The position numbers and the translations under genes are program-made. A stretch of DNA of 64,000 nucleotides from Takakia lepidozioides (lineage: Eukaryota > Streptophyta > Takakiopsida > Takakiales > Takakiaceae), in assembly GCA_030704615.1 (NCBI GenBank), contig CM060733.1, forward strand, positions 53,384,001 through 53,448,000, given 5' to 3'. The notes under the pieces were generated by a model that searched no databases, was not told the DNA's origin, and saw only the letters and a list, made by a program, of their open reading frames with translations. Positions 21,968 to 31,846 of this stretch are shown in pieces; within the stretch, counting starts at the first letter, position 1; each line of letters starts with the position of its first letter.

Positions 21968-23376
21968 CATGAAGCTAGAACCACAGTCGAAAGAGACAAA
22001 ATCGAAGGGAGGATCATCCAAATTGAATCAGAAAAGACTTCCAGGAAAGAAATTGAAGAATAGAGATTTCATACCTTGTTGGACTCGTCTCGTATTCGCT
22101 TCTAGTTCATTTCAGGTGGTAAGACTCTCAAAGTATCCCTCCTTCCCTCCCCAATGCATCTTGTTTTATGGGGCATGAGGTCAATATTTCCGTTGATAAT
22201 GGACATAATGTTACCCTCTGCCTAAAGCGTCATTGGGCATGGCCTCTTCACTCCACGGTTCCCATGGAGACTTGACAACCAACCCTGTTTACTCAACTTT
22301 TTGTACTCCATGTATGTGGACCTACCAATTCCATGAATTTCCCACCAAGCAGTCTCACAAACATCCACACCCTCAATCGTAACGTATGCCCTGCAAGAGG
22401 TCCCTTCCAGCATGTGAAGTCGTTTTGAAACATTTTGTCCGTGTTCTCTCCTCTCATCGAAAGTGGATCCCCAAAACGAAGTACGGATAGCCAAGGTTTT
22501 TCGCCAATCGAAATATTGACAGCAGTGAAGTCTGCAGCAAGGTTTGCTGCTCACGGATCGGACTTCCCCCAAAGTAAGATTCTTCATTCTTTTTTTGGAG
22601 TGTTCCAAATCTCGATCCCTCTTCTTCCTCGTAAAATGCCAATACGCCGCTTTCTTCACACTTGCCTCGTGATCTTCGTACAAGATGCTGTCGGAGGATC
22701 TAATAAAATTCTCCACATCATTTGAGAGTAGTCTCCCACTTTCCAAAAATCGTGTTTTTGTTAAAGACCATTTTACAAGAGACATCAAAGATCCAGAACC
22801 TCCAGAAAGTATTCTGGTGACAAGAACTCCAACATCGTCCTCTCCCAGTTTGTCATTGAGGATCACCTCGTCCGGAATGCAGGCTTAAATCCTCCCCTCA
22901 AACAGTGCACCCCCATCATCACCCAACAGTACGCACTGCAAGTTTCTCCAGTTGTTTCTTCCGAGTCCTCCGCTCGGATTCCCAGAACTCTTCGATGGTC
23001 TATGGTTTGATTCATCCTCGTCGACGTCAGAATTCTCGGCAATATCCCTTGTCTCCGGCATAAAATCAGGATTCATGTCAGGCCCTCCTTGATACTCGTT
23101 ATTCTCCGCATTAACTTCGCCAACATTCCACACCACCGGGGTCCCAATTGCCTCCTTCAAGGTGTCAGCATCCATATGTCCATAAGGAAGAGGACATAAT
23201 GAGTGGGCTTCATCATATGATATGAGAACCACTGAAATGGTTGAGGAAGATAATTGCTGTCCATGACAGGTCCCAACCCCGGAGACATTAAGGCAGTCCC
23301 CAGTGGCTACTGGAGATGAAGACCCGGGAAGAGTAAGAAACACTCTTTGACCCATCTCTAAGCTCATGATCACCGG

Positions 23377-23400
23377 AACCTCCACTGCACACGCGAGGTT
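23377..23400. repeat. 24-bp palindrome, site 3
   Basis: Left half-site AACCTCCACTG is perfect; the right one is degenerate (CACGCGAGGTT). It overlaps the 5' end of the DUF7869-type frame, where it is read as NLACAVEV. Confidence 0.65.
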
Positions 23401-23592
23401 CAAGAAAACCCTACCCTCCCTCCGGACACCTTACTTACAGTAATAAGCAGTATGAGTTAAGACTATATTCAGAGATGAATCAATACAATAAAAGGAAATA
23501 CACTCGCGTATGAACGTTTCAGAGAAGTAGAATAGAAATGGAATTACTGTTTGGTCTGGAACATGTCATATGAAGATTGTGTCTAATTATAT

Positions 23593-23616
23593 AACCTCCA
23601 CTGTACAGTGGAGGTT
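23593..23616. repeat. 24-bp palindrome, site 4 (perfect)
   Basis: Half-site AACCTCCACTG, centre TA, and the exact reverse complement: a perfect 24-bp palindrome. It is in the divergent intergenic region, 190 bp upstream of the DUF7869-type frame. Confidence 0.9.
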
Positions 23617-23717
23617 GGATGAGATAATAATGAAAAAAGTCGGACGGATGAATACTATGGATGAACATGGTTACATGGATGAATAATGGTAATGACGGAT
23701 GAATGTGAGCATTGACG

Positions 23718-23735
23718 CGACTGTCCAGTGGAGGT
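23718..23735. repeat. 24-bp palindrome, site 5 (partial)
   Basis: Only the inner left half (ACTG) and the right half CAGTGGAGGTC are preserved, giving a partial site 125 bp from site 4. Confidence 0.55.
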
Positions 23736-25760
23736 CCACAACTTGAGGTATGACGGAATACAGAAATTGAAGAGTATTGGACTGTAACTTCTAAACATGC
23801 AGATGAGAAATAAGTATATTTTCATGTAGAGTATCGAAAACACACAGATGTCATAACATTTTGTACGGGAGAAAGCAGTTCACACGAGAGATTATGGAAA
23901 TTCAGAGAGGTACACCTGCGATGGCCACAGAGGTATAGGATGCTCAGAGCGGTGCACTATGGGAAATTAGGTGGGAGATGACCAGAGAGGTGCAGGAAAC
24001 ACAATCTGCAAGTGAGAGGAATGGAGATAGAAGTTTGAACAGTTTGCACTCAGACCTTATATAGAGGTGGAAACCAGGTTGCCCGCTGGAACTCCTCCAA
24101 TGGGATAGTGCGATACATTGTCTCGCGGATCGATTTCCGTCGCCGTTGATATCCGATATGGCCACAATCGAACGGTTCTGGATGGTGCAGGAGTGCATTC
24201 TTTGACCGATTTCGGAAAAGAGTGTCCTTTACTGGTAGATCCCTATATAACAATTATGATGCCAGAACGATAACGGCCGATAACGGTGGTTCAATGGTTT
24301 CGCACTCGTGCTTATCAAGCAGTACGTATTTCGCATTCAATGATGTCCAAGTGGATGAAGGCCTGACGCCGATGACAAGCGTTTCATGAATTCGTGCAGC
24401 TATGACACTTGGCCGAGAATGCGGCAGGCGTAAATGAGTGACAGAGGAAATATTCCAAGCCTTAATCCGCCGAATGTAGACATGGTCAGGAGCAATAATT
24501 CCCAACGGCAAAACGCCGCAGGAGGATCTGACTTATACATTTCATTTATCATCACGTGTGGGGTGTGGGAAATATCCCGCGGGGTTATAATTAATGATCC
24601 TGTGCAAGGGATCATTAACGTCATATTTTCTCGTTCATTCATCTGTTTATTCATTTCATCTAGTCATTCGTAAAATGGATGGACAGAATGGAAAGGATGA
24701 ATTGGATGATATTTGCATGGATGTTAGATGGAACACGCGCGACCGTTCGATTTCGAAAGGACGCGATGGTTCAGATCCTTTGCGACGGCACCATATAAGG
24801 GGTGTGGTCATTCAGCCCACCCTTTCGCCACTCCATTGTGTACGCGGAAGCGCTGCGGAAGTGGTAAGACCGACTAGCGCTAGAAAACAGAGAGTTTTGA
24901 AGGGGGGAGAGCGTGAAGATCAAAGAGCGTGTTGTGCAGGGTGCCGTGAGAGCTGAGAGAAGAGAGCGTGCAGTTCAGTGCAGCGTGAGAGTGCAGTGGA
25001 GGAAATGAAGCAGACAGCGGATTCAAGTGCAAACAGGAGACGGGAGGGAAGCAGAGCGTAAGGGAGAGCGGAGTGGAGCGGTGGAAGCTTAAGGGTCAGG
25101 CGTTTCAGGTCAGCAACAGGGGCACCGAAATGGCTCACGCATCCAACAGATAATGTTCTTGTTTACGCATCTGGTTTTGATTTCATTCTCTCTTGCTCGC
25201 TTTGATGTCATTCTCTCATTCTCTCTTTGTTCAATTTGTTGATTTGCTTTTCTTTTTGTTTTGCTGTTGCTTTTGTTGGTCAGCATCGTCCATGTCACTG
25301 TTGATTTGTTTCTCTTCCTCACTCGCTTTCGTTCCAAAGGTTATAGAGCACCATTTATTTCTTGCATGTCACGTTTCGTGAGTGTGCAGTCTTGTCTGCT
25401 GCGGAGCATCTCATTTCAATTCATGTAATTCCAAAGCTCTTTCAATTAGTTTGAATTGATTAAAGCTGTTTAGGTGTTTCAATGCATTGCTGCTTCTCTG
25501 CTGGTGGTTTGCATGGTGGTTTGTAAGGGTGGTTGGTACGGGTGGTTTGTGGTCCTGGTTTAATAGTGCTGCTGGATTATTAGGGTTATGGATTAGGGTT
25601 ATGGCGGGTTAGGATCATGGTTTTTTGCGATTGTTTTACCGAATTTCTGACATTTGAAAACGGGCTTTTCTTCAGGCCTAGGCTACTCTAGTAGACTAGT
25701 CTCCGTAGACCACTAGACCTCTAGTAGACCTCCATAAACTCTGGCAGGACAACCCACACG

Positions 25761-25784
25761 AACCTCGCCTGCCCAGTGGAGGTT
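25761..25784. repeat. 24-bp palindrome, site 6
   Basis: Half-sites AACCTCGCCTG and CAGTGGAGGTT with a 2-bp centre. It lies 300 bp upstream of the CTD-like gene. Confidence 0.75.
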
Positions 25785-26064
25785 CCTGCGTGTTACTATG
25801 CCAAGGCACAACATAAGGATGTATTGAGATAGACTTATGTCGGTGCCTCCCCTGCGTTGATTTTTTGTTCTGTTAGTATAAAAAGAAGGGGCGTAGGAGT
25901 GCACACGGTGGCCAAAGATGGTTTTGAGACCGTCATTGACATCTGTAAGAGGCCAAAGAGACAGAATCCAGTAAGCATCAACGAAGCAGAAAAACCAAGA
26001 CGCATCACCGGTTGTATCGAAAACAAAAACCTTCCAGAAGAGATCTGAGAATGAAATATCAAAT

Positions 26065-26481
26065 GTGGGCTCTGACGTGCAAACCTTCATAAATCTGGGC
26101 ACTAACGAATCAATGTTCGAGGGACTTATTCGACGGGAGACAACGACGGAGGAAACAGAGGAAGAGAAAGATGAAAGTGATGAGTGCAATCTTCAGTCTG
26201 ATTCATATAATGACATTTCTGTAGGAGATAGTGAACAGTACCCGGGATCCGTCCTTCCGTCCACTCCCGGATACAGTCCTCACTCTCCTCAGTATGCAGT
26301 ATCTGTCCTTGTAAATTCTCCAGAATATGTCCCCGCTGATTCTCCAAAATATGTCCCTACAGATTATCCTCAGTACGTCCCTGGACATTCTCCAGAATAC
26401 ATCTCTGGAGATTCTCCGACATATACCCCTAGAGCGTACTCCCCTGAAACCTTGAGGATGGTTCGAGAGAGCCTCCTGTAG
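26065..26481 (+). CDS. Acidic protein with RNA-polymerase-II-CTD-like octapeptides
   Basis: The open frame has an acidic N-terminal part (TTTEETEEEKDESDE) and a C-terminal tandem array of eight-residue units: SPEYVPAD, SPKYVPTD, YPQYVPGH, SPEYISGD, SPTYTPRA. These follow the looser PGYSPHSPQY. The S-P-x-Y-x-P periodicity resembles the Tyr-Ser-Pro heptads of the RNA polymerase II CTD and of transcription elongation factors. No other domain is visible. The frame has no ATG at 26065 (GTG) and is open upstream to about 26000, so the first exon is probably spliced, perhaps from the frame at 25857-26048. It lies between palindrome sites 6 and 7, in the same direction as the ParB-like gene. Its role is unknown. 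A CTD-mimic that recruits transcription or RNA-processing factors is only an inference. Confidence 0.5.
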   Translation: MGSDVQTFINLGTNESMFEGLIRRETTTEETEEEKDESDECNLQSDSYNDISVGDSEQYPGSVLPSTPGYSPHSPQYAVSVLVNSPEYVPADSPKYVPTDYPQYVPGHSPEYISGDSPTYTPRAYSPETLRMVRESLL

Positions 26482-26710
26482 TTATTGTAGATATAAGAAA
26501 ATGAAAAGATGAACCTCATCTTACAAAAGAATATCGAGTTCTTGTAGATATTGGGTATTCGTTATTCGAACAATTTTGAGACCGCATGATGTATTGAATG
26601 GCGAGACGAGCCTTCTCTGAATAAATGTTTTTTTCTTCTTATGAGTGATATCTTTTTCTTCTCCTGAATTGGATTCTTTTATCTGTCAGCTATGAGCATG
26701 TGAAGTGGTG

Positions 26711-26734
26711 AACCTCCACTGGACAGTGGAGGTT
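26711..26734. repeat. 24-bp palindrome, site 7 (perfect arms)
   Basis: Perfect half-sites AACCTCCACTG and CAGTGGAGGTT around a GA centre. It is at the 5' end of the ParB-like gene. Confidence 0.9.
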
Positions 26735-26784
26735 ACTGTCCTGGGAGTTTTGTATGGTTGTTATAATATGTGTCTGACGACAGA

Positions 26785-29700
26785 GGTGGTTTGTTCTGTG
26801 GACAACAACATCACCCCTAGGGATTGTATTGTTGGAATGTGCAAACCTATCTGTGGTTCTTTTGTTTCTCCAAAATCTCCGAATTTCAAGAATGATCACC
26901 TGGCAATTTTTGAGCTCAACCTGGAGATCACAGAATGGGGCATTGTACCCGTTGGCACACCTCCGGACAATAAGTTCCGGTTCCAATACAAGATTGGTGC
27001 AGAGGTCGCCAAGCTCAAATATGCAGATGTGGTCGACGTAGAGCTGGAGATGGAGGTGGAATTCCCGATGCTGGTAATGTTCATGATGGAAGATGGTAGA
27101 TTTCCCAAAACGTTTGGCTTTGAACTGGAGGTACGAATTCTAAGGAAGGCCATGATGAGAGAGTCCATCAGGGCGGGGTTCACATATTGCGACAAAGGGT
27201 ACTCAATTTACAGATGAAGGATTTTGCATGGCTTGGGGTATTTTCTTGGATGTGCTTTACCTAAAGGGTAAGGAGATTGCAAAGACGCGGAAGGAGGAGG
27301 CTGCAAGAGGGAGGCCAAAGAAGGGAAAACGGAAATCCATTGACGCCGGTGGTGATGAGAATGAAGCCAGGACATCAGGGGGAAAGAAGAAACAAAAGGA
27401 GGAGATGGATCCCGCATTCATGACAGATAACAAGAAACCCAAGGCTACAGACATATTCGACAAAGAGAAGTGTGAGAAGATGCTGGAGAGGCTGGAGCAA
27501 GACTACAAGGACATGTTTCTTTTTGGGTTTGAGGCGACCCATGACGTCAAAGTTTCCATGATGGAGCTTGCTCCTAGGGATATGGTGTACAGGCTAAATG
27601 TGAAACACAAAGACGAAATCAAAGCGCGTCTTTACCAGCTCCGGGTATTCGACTCCAAACATCCGGTTTATTTGATTCCCGTAAACCCCGAGAAGCCTAT
27701 GGAGGTTTCTAATTCGAAACCTCGAAACTGGAACGAGGTGGAAAATTCCAGATTCTTCGTCATTGGTGGACAACACAAGATCATTGCTGCCAAGGTATAT
27801 TTCTCAACAAATTCCAATTTTTGTAACAACATGAACTTTAACATGAACCTTCATGAACTTTAAACAACATGCTTGTTAGGTCGATATCATTTCTGACCTT
27901 ATTCAATTTTGTCGCATGAACTTGTGCAAGACGTAGACGACGACAATCTTAAAAAGTACTACACTGACTGGCCCTCAAACATTATATGGTCAAAGGATCT
28001 GATGAGGCTCGTGAAGGTATCTAAGCTCCTAAACGACCCGAATAAGGCGCAGAAATTTGACACAAAATTTCCTAAGAAAGTTGCACATGCCCGAAATTTC
28101 TTCGAGCTGAGGGGGAGGCCAAAAAAGTACAACGATCACACAACGAAGTCGGAGACTAGACAATGGAAGGTAAATGATTCATTGTGTTTTCTATTCCTTT
28201 TGCTAGAGAACCAAAATATTTTCAAGCTCGGATTTAATGTGACGAACGGAGACCGCATTACGAAGCATTGCATTACGAAGTAGGAGACACTACAAAAATA
28301 GCCTCATAAGGGAGGGTGCTACAATGAACGAGCGGGATGGTTCAGCATTCGGAAATTCGACATGGTGGGGTCTTTTGTAATGTGTCTTGTTTGGTAATGA
28401 GGTGCTTGTCCAGCTCTTATTTTCCCAATCTATTTATGTTCTCCACCTGTAACAGTTCCGCAAATGTGCCGCAAAAATACTTGATACATCATATGATCAT
28501 GAAAACGTGATGTTGCGGAGAACGCTTCCAAAACTTTTCATGCTCATTGGGTTTTTTGAGGATTTTCTAGGTACACTCTTGGAACTGTTCCTGGTGGAGA
28601 GCATGAACAGATTGGACAAATTTGACTTGGAGGAGCACCGCATTCCGAAGCAGGAGACACTACAGAAAGAGCTTCAAATTACAAGGCACAACAAGATGGA
28701 CGGAGATGAATTGGTAATCGAATCATCATTTGGAGTATAGTATAATTGACATGATAGTTGTGACTATTGTTTCATATCAAAAATTAATATCAAATATTGA
28801 ATGAAATGTCTAACTTTGGCCCTGATTATTTTCGCAGGAATTTATGCAAGGATGTCAACTCATACTGGAGATGAGTAGCGTGAAGGAGGCCATGGTTCTG
28901 GTTCTCTGTGACGAAGACGTATGGAACCTGTGGGAGGAGGTTTTCAAACAGTGGGAACAAGGGAAGCTTATTGATATTTTCGGGATTCAGTGCAAGGGTG
29001 AACAACTACCGCTGAATAAAACCGCTATCGCGAAACTGCAAGGACTTAATAGCAGGCAGTTGAAAAGAGTGGCGGAGAAATTCCTAAACAGAGACATTTG
29101 CATTCGGGGAACGAAATTCAAGGGCGCGGACAAATCCAAAAACACAATGAGCGCGTATATTGACCAAATGAAATTGCGACGGTTTGTTATCGACGATACA
29201 ATAAAAGTCTTAGGGTGGCCTCGGAAGAGCAAACAGAACCCGGAACCGTATACCAAACAGGAGTGGCGTGATGTAAAAAAAAAATACAACTTCAATAAAG
29301 CTGCGTTTGAAACTTTTCGAGATCGGCTCGGGAACGACTACATTGTAACCAAACATAAGATGAATATGGAGACGCAGCCAATGATTGCTGCCTTCAAGAA
29401 GTATGTCTTGTCGTGCAAGCAGACCTTCGAGGATAACTAGAATGCCCTGGCGATTCTACGCACGAACTTCAGGTCCTATTACACACAGCTGGGGGGAAAC
29501 CAGAAATTTGCTGATGCCAGATCACGGTTGGGACTTGCACCGAAGAAACGGTTTGACGACATATCCATGGTGTTCGTCAATACAGTTTGTGATGATGACT
29601 CTGTCGTCTTCGAGGCAAAGGACTACTCCAATATCCTGGATGCTTTTGTGACTCGGAAGCTAATGTCTAGTGCATTTGTGTTTTTCTCGACACAAGAATC

Positions 29701-29968
29701 ATCGGAAAATCTTGTGTCATACATCCGGAATGGTCCTGGATCAAAATAGTTTATTATCCGACAGGGTTATTACATTCCTGGCGAGTTTGAATCTCCTTAC
29801 AAGAGCTGCACGACTATTTTCTCCCGTATGGTCCTCTGCCTCGGCTACGTATTTCCGGCAACAGATGAGGAGATGGTGAATCCGGACGATCACATTCAAA
29901 CTGTTTTGTTAACGCCGGACCCAATTAATCTCGTTATCCAAGGACCAGATGTAGACCCGGCCTCGTAG
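26785..29968 (+). pseudogene. AT-hook / ParB-like multi-exon gene, decayed
   Basis: Plus-strand exons: 26785-27217 (unrecognised, VGTPPDNKFRFQYKIG), about 27228-27794, then 27880-28169, 28456-28713 and 28838-29968. The last two introns have clean GT...AG borders in phase 0 (28170/28455 and 28714/28837). The second block has an AT-hook, AARGRPKKGKRKS, and ends with VYLIPV...SRFFVIGGQHKIIAAK. The latter resembles the ParB/sulfiredoxin box, in which a G-(G/E)-(Q/R)-H/R loop binds nucleotide. A second AT-hook-like LRGRPKKYND is at about 28115. The rest (WNLWEEVFKQWEQG, KVLGWPRKSKQNPEPYTKQE, FIIRQGYYIPGEFESPYKS) is not recognised. A one-base frameshift near 27930 and in-frame TAGs at 29438 and 29747 interrupt it, so it is probably a pseudogene. 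Palindrome sites lie at both ends (26711 and 30191). AT-hooks bind the minor groove of AT-rich DNA; ParB proteins bind palindromes and slide as CTP clamps. Whether this one does so is inference. Confidence 0.55.
28247..28300 (+). repeat. Partial exon duplicate inside an intron
   Basis: CGAAGTAGGAGACACTACA here matches CGAAGCAGGAGACACTACA in the exon at about 28650. The intronic copy has TAG where the exon has CAG. Confidence 0.55.
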
Positions 29969-30190
29969 GAGAATGAGTGCAGGACTTACACTCATGAGCT
30001 GAGGATGGACACCTACGATTACCTTGTTTTTTTTTTTTTGCAGGGACGGAATGTCTTGTGTGAACATTTTCGGAGGACTGTCAATGACATACGTTCTGCT
30101 TGTAAGTGGATTCTGCATCTTGGAATTGTCTATGTTTTCAATTTGCCGGAATAGCGTGTTTAACCTGTGTCTAAATGTTTCCATTTTGTC

Positions 30191-30214
30191 AACCTCCACT
30201 GGGCAGTGGAGGTT
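30191..30214. repeat. 24-bp palindrome, site 8 (perfect arms)
   Basis: Perfect half-sites AACCTCCACTG and CAGTGGAGGTT around a GG centre. This rightmost copy is 143 bp before the LTR retrotransposon and 223 bp after the last stop of the ParB-like frame. Confidence 0.9.
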
Positions 30215-30356
30215 CATGTTATTGGAGTTGTGGGTGTTTTGGGTGTTTGTTATTCGGGAGTTTGGTGTGTTTGTTAGTTGTCTAAAATGAAAGCCTAACC
30301 CTTTCAATCTTTCGATGGTTGGTGTTCGTAGGATTTATTTTGATATCATTGTATGG

Positions 30357-31238
30357 TGTTAGAGGGCTGCTTGGGACTTAGACGCTTTTACGGGTTCTGT
30401 GGGGTACCCTTAATTTTTGCGTAGACTGAGACCAACAGGAGCCTTAGGGGTGGTAGCAGCAGGCTTTAGGGGGTTTATACAGTCCGACACAGCTTTACAC
30501 AGCCAGTCACAGCCGCCACAGCTTTGCACAACCCGCCACAGCTTCGCACAATCCGACACAGCTCGCCACAGCCAGTCACAGCCAGTCACAGCTCGGCACA
30601 GCTTGACACAGCCTGTCACAGTACATGGAGAACAGTTATCATTGACAGGGAACGACTGTGAGGGAACGACATCTGCAGAGGGAACGTGTTACTTCAGGGA
30701 TGACGGTTAGTTAGTTAGGTGGTTAGAACAGCTTGCGGGCAGATAAGGAGAGTGGCAATGGAAAGAGGATGACGGGGGGGAGAGGGAGCGCTTCTTGGTC
30801 ATGCGGAAGAGAAGATCAGGGGAGAGCAAGAATGAGAGCACAGAGAAGGAGGAAAGATGAACAGTAGATGCTTATACATGCAAAATTGTAATGATACTGT
30901 AGGGCAGATTAGAGTCACCATGGTTAGGGTTTAGGTTCTGATACTTATTCGATACAATCACACTGTGTAGAGAGACATGAGTGAAGCTGTGAAATGAATG
31001 CATGATTAACTGGAACTAAGTAGATACTGAAGCAATCTGATGCTTCAGTAACAGATAAGGTAATTTGATAACATGAAGGCAAGAAGGAATACAAATGGGA
31101 AGCACAACCATGATTCACTAGCTGCAGGTCATGACTGATTGTTCTGAGCGGGCTGAGTGCTTAGAGATATCCAACTCTTCTATCTTGGAGTTTCCACCTC
31201 GGATAGCGAAGGGATGGGTGAGTAAAAGCCGTTCGACA
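30357..31238 (+). repeat. 5' LTR (882 bp)
   Basis: It starts TGTTAGAGGGCTGCTTGGGA, identical to the start of the 3' LTR at 43180, and ends ...CGACA two bases before the primer-binding site. It includes a run of CACAGCC/CACAGCT repeats at about 30485-30620. TG...CA borders fit LTR convention. Confidence 0.8.
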
Positions 31239-31826
31239 TTTGGCGACCATACTGGGGACCTGGGTCATGAACAACCAGATGTGACAGGCATCTGGTGGGA
31301 TCATGGTGGTTGGAGAATTAAAGAATTTGATGTGAATCAAATTCCCTGTGAAACTGAGAAGGAAAGATTGTCCAAACAATTCTTTCAGAGGTTCTTGGAA
31401 TTGCCAGACGGTTGTAAAGAAAACATTCTTAAGAGAGTGCATGATGCTGACCCTGAGTGGGGTCTGGAGAAAGGAGTGATAAAGATTTATCAGGTGGCCT
31501 GTAGAGGAAGAGCACGTTGGTTACCAACACTGGTTTATGTGATAGCATTGCTATCCATTAAGCGAGTAGAGTTTGAAGGCTGGGAGGAAAGGAAGGTGAA
31601 TGTTTATACTCATATGCATGAAGAGCTTGTACTGGTAAAGAATTGGATTCCAAAGGATATTCTGTGGATCAAACTCACACCAAGAACAGCTTTCCAGACT
31701 TGTTTGCCATATGGTTATATGGTAACGGAGACTTCTAGTATAGCCAAGGGTGCATTGAAGCTTGAAAGAAACCCAGGCATATACGAGAGATACTACAGAA
31801 GAGAGTTTTGGTTATTGCCACATTAA
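31131..31826 (+). CDS. Retrotransposon ORF1 upstream of gag
   Basis: A 231-codon open frame starts in the LTR and crosses the primer-binding site. The real protein likely begins at an internal start. Visible text includes PDVTGIWWDHGGWRIKEFD and NWIPKDILWIKLTPRTAFQT. I recognise no domain. Ogre/Tat elements carry an ORF of unknown function in this position. It is followed 20 bp later by the gag start region. Confidence 0.5.
   Translation: MTDCSERAECLEISNSSILEFPPRIAKGWVSKSRSTFGDHTGDLGHEQPDVTGIWWDHGGWRIKEFDVNQIPCETEKERLSKQFFQRFLELPDGCKENILKRVHDADPEWGLEKGVIKIYQVACRGRARWLPTLVYVIALLSIKRVEFEGWEERKVNVYTHMHEELVLVKNWIPKDILWIKLTPRTAFQTCLPYGYMVTETSSIAKGALKLERNPGIYERYYRREFWLLPH
31241..31260 (+). other. 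Primer-binding site
   Basis: TGGCGACCATACTGGGGACC lies two bases after the 5' LTR end. TGGCGAC...TGGGGAC is the form reported for Tat/Ogre elements primed by tRNA-Arg. I assign it from memory of that motif. Confidence 0.7.
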
Positions 31827-31846
31827 AGAAATGAAAGACATGGGAC

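Larger units (their letters stand above)
19966..23403 (-). pseudogene. DUF7869/DUF8039-type transposase-like gene, decayed
   Basis: Minus-strand blocks follow one protein order. 23403-22885: a DUF8039-like N-terminal part (VVLISYDEAHSLCPLPYGHM, then LKEAIGTPVVW). In the same frame, across a TAA at 22885-22887, 22866-22222: CRLHCCQYFDWRKTLAIR, ERREHGQN, VTIEGVDVCETAWWEIHGIG. 21896-21354: CMECVML, IHDKMDHRKTAVPR, LTGMVTHGHGDGAYGQYS. 21444-20674: YLQMDNSAKDNKNRWMF and GFLMVGHTHEDIDGFFS, the conserved acidic/His core of DUF7869. Then, through in-frame TGAs at 20676-20674 and 20553-20551, a C-terminal PVWMGVAISDVI...VEWWRP block to 19966. DUF7869 proteins are mobile-element-associated and thought to be nuclease-like, but I know of no proven activity. 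Introns are likely at 22221-22022 and near 21400. The stops fit C-to-T changes (CAA, CGA), so this copy is probably dead. Confidence 0.7.
23404..26064. other. Intergenic region between divergent genes of the palindrome unit
   Basis: No gene recognised. It separates the minus-strand DUF7869-type gene from the plus-strand CTD-like and ParB-like genes. It contains palindrome sites 4, 5 and 6, a cluster of GGATGAAT repeats at about 23645-23705, and a purine-rich GAGAGCGTG tract at 24,900-25,090. Promoters for both directions should lie here, but I cannot place them. A frame at 25857-26048 (KRPKRQNPVSINEAEKPRR) could be an upstream exon of the CTD-like gene. Confidence 0.4.

Noticed and set aside
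30480-30620. CRISPR-like array in the LTR
   Set aside because: Short, irregular CACAGCC units without unique spacers, repeated in the other LTR; simple tandem repeats.
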